Assembly (NCBI GenBank): GCA_024509875.1
Contig: JAMPIV010010581.1
Coordinates: 124,001 to 188,000 of the forward strand
Length of the DNA stretch: 64,000 nt
Origin: Oreohelix idahoensis
Lineage: Eukaryota; Mollusca; Gastropoda; Stylommatophora; Oreohelicidae
Direction: 5' to 3'
Each line of letters starts with the position of its first letter. Within the stretch, counting starts at the first letter, position 1. The notes under the pieces were generated by a model that saw only the letters and a program-made list of their open reading frames with translations, made no database searches and was not told the origin of the DNA. Made by a program: the position numbers and the translations under genes. Below are positions 35,747 through 44,823 of the stretch, in pieces.

Positions 35747-35753
35747 TAATGAT

Positions 35754-36579
35754 TGTTACGGTATATGATATTAACGCCGTCTGCTAAAGGTTACCAGACG
35801 TGCAATTATAAAGGTTAAGACATTTAATATATTGCGATAGATGTTTCAATTAATGAACGCTTTATACACGATCGATTATGACGTGTATAGCGTTGTTTAG
35901 GACACAGTCGGTAACTAAGAAACGCTACCCTTTTCACATTGACCGTCAAGCTGTTAAGACGCGTCTGACTCTCCTTCCAATGTTGGGCATGGTATTGCCA
36001 TACAGATATATTTTATGCAAGTACGGACATGGGTCAGTCCATTGCTATTATGAAGATTTGAAATGATTAAAGGTCAGTACGAAAGTAAAAATTAAGGAAG
36101 GATGAATTACAGTCCATAGTATTTGATTTTGCCAGACTCATAGACTCACTGTCGGCCGTTGGAAAACCCCAACCGCGCGTGCATACAGCTATGACAATCT
36201 GCATACAGTAATTTGATTATTGGACAAGGACTGATAGGATATCTGCATATCTATGCCATATATTTTCAAGTTATAATATGTACCTTTGTGATCAACATGC
36301 ATGAATCGTTTTGACGTGTAAACTGTATTAAATGTTGGTGGACTCAATGGAACCGACTTGTCACATCAATCGTATTCCAAGTCATTCAATTATTGTTCAG
36401 AATCTTCCACCCCTGCATTCGCGTAATCTTACATAGAAGGCACGATACACGATCACTCAAGAATATCAAGAAGATAAAACAATGGCCAGACATTTATAAC
36501 TGTTTTATTAATATCACATGGAACATTATTCAGAGCTAACCAAACCACGCCTTGCAACAGACCACTTCCACTTGCAACA
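35754..36579 (+). repeat. Element B 5' LTR (826 bp)
   Basis: Runs TGTTACGGTATATGATATTA to CCACTTCCACTTGCAACA. It should carry the Pol II promoter, but I could not pick a convincing TATA box. It contains a tandem CTTGCAACAGACCACTTCCA-type repeat at its 3' edge. Confidence 0.93.
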
Positions 36580-36580
36580 G

Positions 36581-36598
36581 TGGTGCCCGGTGTCTGGG
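36581..36598 (+). promoter_or_regulatory. Element B primer-binding site
   Basis: TGGTGCCCGGTGTCTGGG starts one base after the 5' LTR. TGG is the complement of a tRNA CCA end, and TGGTGCCC resembles the TGGCGCCC sites that bind lysine tRNA, with one change. The exact tRNA is not assigned. Confidence 0.75.
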
Positions 36599-38154
36599 GA
36601 CGAGAAAAAAACAACCAAAAACCAAAAAAAATTTTTGAATGACTTTCGAAGGAAATATTTACGATCAGTTTTCGATCACATGATCCAGCTGAAGATGACG
36701 TGGAACACAGTCTAATGCCTAACAACGCGACGTCACTGAAGTTCGTGTAGGTGAAACTATCGGAGAAACTGAAGTCGTTCTGTTAAGCCTAACCAAGGGA
36801 AAAATAAGTCATTTGAAGCAGACACAAGAAATGGACTACAGGAGCAGACAGTCAGGGGCTTTAGCCTAGCTGTTGACGACCGCTAGCACTGATCGAAGCA
36901 ACGGGAAAGATAAGTCTAGCTGTTTAAATTGTCGTCATTGCAAAACCGTAATACTGAGTCCATTTTGCTTTGATTAGGCATGTCTATGTATTTTCATGTA
37001 TATATGTTAAATTTGTTTTCCATCGTATGTATTTGTTGTTAATTCGTGGGCCGGTTGGAGAGGGAACTGAAATCTCTGGGAATGTCGCGAACAGCTGACC
37101 ACCTAGATTTCAGTCGTTCTTAGGGAACTTAAACGATTGCATTTTTGGAAGCCCATTGAGGTTGCCATTGGACAGTCTGTCCAAATCTGCTACCGTTTGA
37201 CAATTTGCGTTAGCTGTACTGTCCCGTAGATAATTGGTGTATTTTATTCGTATTTAGTTAATAATTTTGTTCAGTTCTGTACCACGTTCGTTACTATTTC
37301 GTCCATTCTCCTCTGACTATCATTTATTTTATGATTATTAAATTTTCGTCCGTTATGAGTCCTGTGACGTCATCATTTTTCGCAGTCATTTTTTTTGTGT
37401 GTACCTTGAATATTCAGTTGACCTCAGGTCAGACCTTGACCCTTCATTTGGTCTGTGACATTTCCGCTTATTTTATTTAGTTCATAAATTCATTTTTAAT
37501 TGTGAAAATGTCTTGTTTGCGTCTTGACATTGTTCGTACCCTTTAGTTGCATCATTGCTTGTCTGTCCTCATAATATATATTAATATTACATTAATAATA
37601 TGATAATTATATGCAATAATACACTTGTAATTTAATTTAATTAATTTTTTTTGATAATTAAGATTAATATGGGACATTGCATAATTATGCAGTGATAGTC
37701 CAAGAAAGTAGCACTACAATTTATCATAGATGCCTAGGGCATAATAATATAATATATATATTGACAAAATAAACTAATCTTATATCTACCTTTGAGGTAA
37801 TAGACCCATTGTATATTATTTAATATACTTTTCTAGTACTAAGAAAGTGACTTAGTACATTGAATAATATAATTACTAGGAATTATACCCAACATTATTG
37901 GATATTGAGGTTAATTGGGTGATATAATTACATTATATTTAACAGATATCATAACTATTTATGATATAGTATTATTTAGATACAATATTGTTACAAAATA
38001 TTGTCTATTAGGTGAACTTAAACATTAAGTTCAATACTATTGTGATTACTTATATTGAATATTTCTAAGTTGAGTAAGTATAATAATTACTCTGAAGCTA
38101 CTATTGACTATTTTAATCAGTAATTATCAATAATTACTACAGATAAAAGTCAAA
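36599..38154 (+). other. Element B 5' leader
   Basis: About 1.55 kb of AT-rich sequence between the PBS and the Gag start. Short frames only. It is homologous to the element A leader (47437-48988), with more differences than in Gag. It probably carries packaging signals, but none can be named from sequence. Confidence 0.7.
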
Positions 38155-41100
38155 ATGCTTACTATAGACCATTTCGTTAAAATTGGCCGTGATTATGGCT
38201 ACAAATCTCAAGAACTTCGTCAGTTTGCTGAATCAGAACTGGAAAAATATGAAAGAAAGGAAGAAGAGAAAAAAGCTGCATTAAAGAAAGAGGAAGCAGA
38301 ACTTGAGATGAAGCAAATTGCCAAGGAAAATAGATTGAGAGAGATTGCTCAACGTGAAAGAGAAGAGCAAAGAACAATCGCCAAACAGGAAGAAGAGAAT
38401 AAATTGAAACGAGAGGAAATTATTTTACAACAAGAAATGGAATTGGCGCGTATTAAATTGGAGACAGCAAGATTACAAGCACAAAGTGCTGATGCAAACC
38501 AGAATAATAACGCACAAAATGGATCATCATCCAGCCAACCTAAACATTTCTACAACTTTAAATTACCCATTTTCAACTTGAACGTCGACGACCTTTCATC
38601 GTTCCTGGCACGTTTTGAACAGACTTGCAAATCTAACCATTTGCCTGAAGAGTCATGGGTACTCAAGTTAAATGAATTCTTGGTTGGAGAACCACTGACA
38701 GCTTCTCAAAATGCTGACCCATCAATAGCAAATAACTACGGTGCTATTAAGTCCTTGCTTTTACGAAGGTTTCACCTGGACGAGGAACACTGTAGGTTGA
38801 AATTTAAGGGAATTTTACCTGAATCTCCAAGGGATTTTGCAGGATTCATTGCGTATATTCGCAATACATTTAATAGATGGGTTGAACTGGCAGAAGTCAA
38901 CAAATCATACGACAAATTAGTTGATTTACTACTGCGGGATAAGGTATTATCTTCAGTTAGCCAGCCATTTTTTGCATATTTGCAGGAGCGTAAACCAGGT
39001 ACTATGGATGAGTTAGAAAAAATTTCTTTAAACTACTGTTCGGCACATCCGAATGCAACCATTTCTAACTCCTCATTAAGAGAACCTCTACCTGTGGCGT
39101 CTAATATGGCCTACAATCACAATAACAAACAAAGACATCACAGTGTAGACAGAAGTAGGTTCCAAAGAAATCACAATGTTAACTTTCAGAAGGGACATAA
39201 TAATGATTTCAACAATAAAAATGAGTTCAACAGAGGTAGATCACGAGATAGAAATTATTCACCTCAAACAAACTACCACAATGGTCAACATAACACTCAT
39301 TATAATCGATCACATACTCCCAATAATAATAGTAACTGGAATGGTAATAATCATGGCTCGAGACATCGAGATAATAGTTACTATAGAGGACGACGAGATA
39401 ATTCTAACAATTATACTCGGAATCGATCTCATTCTCGGGGATCATCTCATTACAACCATAATACAGGGGCGGCAGTTACAAATAATACTACCCCTATAGC
39501 TCAGGTCCCACTTGACAATAATACAACACAGTCTTCTGCTGCATGTTTTGCTATTAATTATAATGTGGCAAATAGTTGCCAGCAATGCAATCTTATTTTT
39601 CAGAAGGCGAAAGAAACAGTGCTTAACTGCGGACATATTATACCACAGGTAGGTCTTGCAGTCAACGATGGAACAGGCCTATTAATTTTTAACAGAGGAT
39701 TAGTTAATGGATCCGTCGTCTCAGTGTTGAGGGATTCGGGATCCACAACGATTGGTGTACGACAGTCGCTGGTACATCCCAGCTGTGCAACGGGGGAATA
39801 TGTCCGTTGCATGACGTTTGGTGGAACAATAGAGTTTTACCCCACAGCTATTATTCATGTTAACACTCCTTTTTTCACAGGGAACGTAAAAGTATGTATG
39901 CTAAAAAAGCCTATAGCTGATTTGATGGTTGGTCGTATACACGGCAGTAAAGATTGTACTCCAGATGAGATTATAGAATGGGAGAAACATAACCTATGCA
40001 CTGGAAACGCCGTGACGACTAGAGCGCAGACTCAACTCATGGAGAAAGTTGATGATAATAAAATGGATGCAGACAACCAAGAGGAATTTGTAGTCAATTC
40101 ACCTATTGACAGGGAAACATTTGCAACCAAACAAAAAGAGGATAAATCTTTAAAAAAATTTTTTAAGCTGGTTGATAAAGTTGACAATCTATCCTCAGGT
40201 AATAATAACAAACATTGTTTTGTTATTAAAAATGGCATATTGATTAGATGTTTTAATGACAAATCACAAATGAAACAACAAGTTATGGTCCCATATACTT
40301 TTAGACGGTACATTCTTCAACATGCACATGACTCACATTGTGCTGGACATATGGGATATACTCGAACACGATCTCGAGTACTGTCTTCATTCTTTTGGCC
40401 AGGGGTGTCAAGAGATATTTCGCAGTATGTACGTTCCTGTACTACATGCCAAGAAGTGAAAGCACGTGGAGCTTTTCACACGGCGCCTATTCAGGCTTGC
40501 GATATCTCAGTGAGACCTTTTGACAAGATGGCAATAGACATTATTGGTCCATTGCTACCATCGGCCAGAGGACATAGATTCGTCCTTACGTGCATTGATT
40601 TGTGCACACGATGGCCAGAAGCTATCCCATTAAAGACCACCACTACCACAGATGTAGCTGATGCACTACATCTCATCTTTTCTAGAATAGGGTTTCCTAG
40701 AAAACTTTTATCAGACCATGGGTCACAGTTTATATCTGACACCATGAAGGAAGTCATGAAAACTTGGGACATTGATAGGAATTTAAGTAGTATTTATCAT
40801 CCGATGAGTAATGGTGCGGTTGAAAGACTTAACCGTACACTTAAACAACTACTACATAAGGTTACTGCTAAGCACCCTCATGACTGGGACAGAGCACTCC
40901 CAGCTGTTCTATTTGCTTATCGGGAGGTACCGCATGAACAAACTGGCTTCTCTCCCTTTGAATTAGTTTTTGGTGCTCCCCCAAGAGGTCCTATGGGACT
41001 AATAAAAGACTTATTAATTGACGACGAGATGACTCAGGACACTCAGTCATCTTACGAGTACGTGATTAATCTTCGGAAGAACATTATTGAGTCTTGCCAG

Positions 41101-42918
41101 TTGGCAACAGCTTCTTCTGAGGCTGCAAAAGCTAAGGCTCGATCTCTACAAAATAAGTCTCGACGATTACGCCAATTATTCCCAGGCGACGAGGCTTATG
41201 TGTTACTTCCTCACAATAACAATAAATTATTGATATCTTGGAATGGTCCTTACAAAGTCATTGATAAAATTTCCGACGTTGATTACGTCTTAGATATCAA
41301 GGGACACAAAAAGATATTTCATATTAACATGCTCAAGCAATTTCATACACGTCCTGAACACTTACAGTCAATTTTTCATGAACTAGATGACAACACAGTA
41401 TCCACTTGTCATTATACTAACTTATCTGTCATCCAGGAAGAAGAATCTTCTTTTCCTGAGGTACAGTTACCGTTACCTGTACCAGTAGTTCAACCTACTG
41501 AATCTTGGCGGGATGTAACCATCTCTTCAACGGTTACACCGCAACAGCGTCTACAGATTGCTAATCTATTACAATCTTATCCAGATGTGTTGACCGACGT
41601 CCCGGGTCGCACATCGGCTATCAGTCATGACATTACTCTCAATGATGATACACCTATTCGTGTACATCCCTATTCTGTTCCTTTACATTTCCTTGCTAAA
41701 ACTACTAAGGAACTTGAACAGATGTTGTCTCTGGGAATCATTGAGACTAGTAATTCGCCATTCTCTTCTCCATTAGTGATTGTCCGGAAGAAGGACAATA
41801 ACATTAGACTATGTGTTGATTATAGAAAATTAAATGCTAAGACTATAGTTGACAGCGAACCACATCCACTTATCGACGACTTACTGCCACGTCTATCTAA
41901 CGCAACTATATTTAGTAAGATAGACTTAACTAAAGGTTATTGGCAGATACCACTGACCGAAAAGGCTAAGTACTACACCGCATTTTCCACGCCACAAGGT
42001 CTATACCAGTGGAATGTGATGCCTTTTGGGCTTGTTAATGCGCCAGCTACCTTCATTCGCCTGATGCGACAAATTTTATCAGGTAGACCAGACGTTATTA
42101 CATATATTGACGACATATGCTTGTTTAGTTCGTCGTTTGAGGAACATGTTTCGGGACTTAGATATGTTTTTGACACTCTAAGGAATTATCATCTAACTGC
42201 TAAACCTACAAAGGTGCAAATCGCGTGTAATGAGATAACCTTTTTGGGACATATCATTGGATCGGGATATATCCGAACGTTACCTAGTACAGTCTCCAAA
42301 ATTCTAAACATAGCAGTTCCTCAGACGAAGAAACAGGTCAGGAGTTTGTTAGGACTTGTTCAATATTACAGTAGATTCATACCAAACTTGTCATCCATCA
42401 CGGCTGTATTGTCTTCATTGTTAAAAAAAGATATGCCGGTGAAGGTGACATGGACTGGTACATGCAATGAAACTTTCAACAAAATTATAAATTTGTTCTC
42501 ACATGAACCAATTTTAAGACTTCCCGATGCTTCCAAAAGATTTTTCTTACGAACAGATGCTAGTAACTACGGCATTGGTGCATGCCTGCTCCAGAACCAT
42601 GATGGCATTCTACACCCCACCTTGTATATCTCAAGAAAGCTAAAGCCGGCTGAAACAAAGTATTCCACAGTCGACAAGGAACTTTTGTCTGTGATCTGGG
42701 CAATAACGAAGCTTGAAAAGTTTCTCCTCGGTGCTCCCTTTACCATACAGACGGACCAACGTGCGGTCGCATCCTTGCGTCGATCCAACCACAAAAGCCA
42801 GAAACTTGCCAGATATTCAATCATCCTACAGCCATTCGAGTTCTCCATTGAACACATACCTGGCACTGAAAATTGTGTGGCAGATGCATTGTCACGTAAT
42901 CCTATTGACGACGAATAA
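38155..42918 (+). CDS. Gag-protease-integrase-RT-RNase H polyprotein (element B)
   Basis: One 1,587-residue frame with no internal stop or frameshift. Gag: a charged coiled coil (~20-112), a capsid-like core (~135-300, with FNLNVDDLSSFLARFEQ), an Asn/Arg/His-rich basic stretch (~310-450) and a CQQC...NCGH motif (~476-495) in place of a standard CCHC knuckle. Protease: RDSGSTTIGV (Asp 527) and ADLMVGRIHG (~588). Integrase: HHCC finger (H725, H732, C761, C764) and a DD35E core (Asp 795, Asp 854, Glu 890), then NGPYKVIDK (~1031). RT: VDYRKLNAKT (~1222) and YIDD (1317-1320). RNase H: LRTDASNYGIG (~1466), VDKELL, QTDQRA, with DALSRN near the end. Integrase lies before RT, the reverse of ordinary Ty3/gypsy order and the hallmark of Gmr1-like elements. 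The ATG at 38155 matches the Gag start in element A. Confidence 0.96.
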   Translation: MLTIDHFVKIGRDYGYKSQELRQFAESELEKYERKEEEKKAALKKEEAELEMKQIAKENRLREIAQREREEQRTIAKQEEENKLKREEIILQQEMELARIKLETARLQAQSADANQNNNAQNGSSSSQPKHFYNFKLPIFNLNVDDLSSFLARFEQTCKSNHLPEESWVLKLNEFLVGEPLTASQNADPSIANNYGAIKSLLLRRFHLDEEHCRLKFKGILPESPRDFAGFIAYIRNTFNRWVELAEVNKSYDKLVDLLLRDKVLSSVSQPFFAYLQERKPGTMDELEKISLNYCSAHPNATISNSSLREPLPVASNMAYNHNNKQRHHSVDRSRFQRNHNVNFQKGHNNDFNNKNEFNRGRSRDRNYSPQTNYHNGQHNTHYNRSHTPNNNSNWNGNNHGSRHRDNSYYRGRRDNSNNYTRNRSHSRGSSHYNHNTGAAVTNNTTPIAQVPLDNNTTQSSAACFAINYNVANSCQQCNLIFQKAKETVLNCGHIIPQVGLAVNDGTGLLIFNRGLVNGSVVSVLRDSGSTTIGVRQSLVHPSCATGEYVRCMTFGGTIEFYPTAIIHVNTPFFTGNVKVCMLKKPIADLMVGRIHGSKDCTPDEIIEWEKHNLCTGNAVTTRAQTQLMEKVDDNKMDADNQEEFVVNSPIDRETFATKQKEDKSLKKFFKLVDKVDNLSSGNNNKHCFVIKNGILIRCFNDKSQMKQQVMVPYTFRRYILQHAHDSHCAGHMGYTRTRSRVLSSFFWPGVSRDISQYVRSCTTCQEVKARGAFHTAPIQACDISVRPFDKMAIDIIGPLLPSARGHRFVLTCIDLCTRWPEAIPLKTTTTTDVADALHLIFSRIGFPRKLLSDHGSQFISDTMKEVMKTWDIDRNLSSIYHPMSNGAVERLNRTLKQLLHKVTAKHPHDWDRALPAVLFAYREVPHEQTGFSPFELVFGAPPRGPMGLIKDLLIDDEMTQDTQSSYEYVINLRKNIIESCQLATASSEAAKAKARSLQNKSRRLRQLFPGDEAYVLLPHNNNKLLISWNGPYKVIDKISDVDYVLDIKGHKKIFHINMLKQFHTRPEHLQSIFHELDDNTVSTCHYTNLSVIQEEESSFPEVQLPLPVPVVQPTESWRDVTISSTVTPQQRLQIANLLQSYPDVLTDVPGRTSAISHDITLNDDTPIRVHPYSVPLHFLAKTTKELEQMLSLGIIETSNSPFSSPLVIVRKKDNNIRLCVDYRKLNAKTIVDSEPHPLIDDLLPRLSNATIFSKIDLTKGYWQIPLTEKAKYYTAFSTPQGLYQWNVMPFGLVNAPATFIRLMRQILSGRPDVITYIDDICLFSSSFEEHVSGLRYVFDTLRNYHLTAKPTKVQIACNEITFLGHIIGSGYIRTLPSTVSKILNIAVPQTKKQVRSLLGLVQYYSRFIPNLSSITAVLSSLLKKDMPVKVTWTGTCNETFNKIINLFSHEPILRLPDASKRFFLRTDASNYGIGACLLQNHDGILHPTLYISRKLKPAETKYSTVDKELLSVIWAITKLEKFLLGAPFTIQTDQRAVASLRRSNHKSQKLARYSIILQPFEFSIEHIPGTENCVADALSRNPIDDE

Positions 42919-43965
42919 TCAACATTGACACTCTTAAACTACATCAATCAGAACTACATTGGATTGAACGAAGTATCAACTATAAAGGAACTAACCTTGC
43001 CTTCAATTTAGACTTTATAAACACTATACGCATCACAGAATTGAATTAAAAGACAATCAAGGTATATATAGACATTCAAACTTCGTCTAACGTCCATACA
43101 CGAGATATGAATAGTCATTGAACAATCATGAAACAATGTCTGACGACAAAACGAACTGATGTTCCTGTGTATACTTAATTCTTGGATGCTAGGATAAATG
43201 ACATTTCTTTCCAACGTAAACGTTTGAACATTTTGCCTAAAAGAATTCATCAGGATCAAGACTACGGATGGATCATCATATCCTATACTAATTAATTAGT
43301 TAACTTAACTTCTTAATTGAATTATTATCAATAAAATGAAATGTGAGAAAAAAAATGAAATGAAAGAACAAAAAAAGAGAACGAAATACTAAAAGAAGAA
43401 ATTATGAAAAGAGAAAATAAATCTCACACAAGTATTAGATTAATAATTTTTTTTTAATGTACCTATACATTATTTAGTTAGTTAAATTAGATAGTTATTA
43501 TTCACTAACACTTAACACACACAATTAAGTTAAAACTTATATTCGAATTTCTTTCTATTTCTTCTCACTTATTTTGTCTTTTTCTTCTCTCATAACATCG
43601 CGTTACATTAGAACCTTAATAATTTAACTCTTAATTTAATTAATTAATTTAATTTTAATTAGTCAAATTAATTCCTATATGACATACTAATACGACAGAC
43701 CTTACTTTAATTTAATTTTATCATTCACTATTAACATTGGACATTTATTTAGTTGATATAATAATATGTATAATATTGATATATAATGTGATTTATGTTA
43801 GATGACTATGACAAATAGTTAGTTGACACGACCGCAACACGGTTCTACTCAGAACATCGTCGGCCATATGTCACAATTGTGTTAAATTTTTTTTGAAAAA
43901 TTGTTAAGTCGGATAGATATTGAAAAAAAATCTATCGATTTTTTTTTCCCCGGTGTACAGGGAAT
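42919..43965 (+). other. Element B 3' untranslated region
   Basis: Non-coding, with A-rich and T-rich runs. It ends in TGTACAGGGAAT, a short purine stretch next to the 3' LTR and the likely polypurine-tract equivalent. It is nearly identical to the 3' region of element A. Confidence 0.8.
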
Positions 43966-44791
43966 TGTTACGGTATATGATATTAACGCCGTCTGCTAAA
44001 GGTTACCAGACGTGCAATTATAAAGGTTAAGACATTTAATATATTGCGATAGATGTTTCAATTAATGAACGCTTTATACACGATCGATTATGACGTGTAT
44101 AGCGTTGTTTAGGACACAGTCGGTAACTAAGAAACGCTACCCTTTTCACATTGACCGTCAAGCTGTTAAGACGCGTCTGACTCTCCTTCCAATGTTGGGC
44201 ATGGTATTGCCATACAGATATATTTTATGCAAGTACGGACATGGGTCAGTCCATTGCTATTACGAAGATTTGAAATGATTAAAGGTCAGTACGAAAGTAA
44301 AAATTAAGGAAGGATGAATTACAGTCCATAGTATTTGATTTTGCCAGACTCATAGACTCACTGTCGGCCGTTGGAAAACCCCAACCGCGCGTGCATACAG
44401 CTATGACAATCTGCATACAGTAATTTGATTATTGGACAAGGACTGATAGGATATCTGCATATCTATGCCATATATTTTCAAGTTATAATATGTACCTTTG
44501 TGATCAACATGCATGAATCGTTTTGACGTGTAAACTGTATTAAATGTTGGTGGACTCAATGGAACCGACTTGTCACATCAATCGTATTCCAAGTCATTCA
44601 ATTATTGTTCAGAATCTTCCACCCCTGCATTCGCGTAATCTTACATAGAAGGCACGATACACGATCACTCAAGAATATCAAGAAGATAAAACAATGGCCA
44701 GACATTTATAACTGTTTTATTAATATCACATGGAACATTATTCAGAGCTAACCAAACCACGCCTTGCAACAGACCACTTCCACTTGCAACA
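43966..44791 (+). repeat. Element B 3' LTR (826 bp)
   Basis: Same length and essentially the same sequence as the 5' LTR, with one substitution found. It is followed directly by the ATGAT duplication at 44792-44796. Confidence 0.94.
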
Positions 44792-44823
44792 ATGATATGA
44801 GACAATTGTATTACCATAGCATG

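Larger units (their letters stand above)
35754..44791 (+). mobile_element. Element B: intact Gmr1-like Ty3/gypsy retrotransposon
   Basis: 9,038 bp. Both LTRs are 826 bp with TGTTACGG...CTTGCAACA ends, a PBS abuts the 5' LTR, and one 1,587-codon ORF is open throughout. The target duplication ATGAT lies at 35749-35753 and 44792-44796. The two LTRs differ at one place I could find (ATTATGAAG near 36049, ATTACGAAG near 44263), so the insertion is very recent. It lies inside element A in the opposite orientation. Everything needed for autonomous movement appears present. Confidence 0.93.

Noticed and set aside
39176..39499. 107-residue Ile/Asp-rich frame, also at 46071-46394
   Set aside because: Alternative frame of the Asn/Arg/His-rich part of Gag, conserved only because Gag is.
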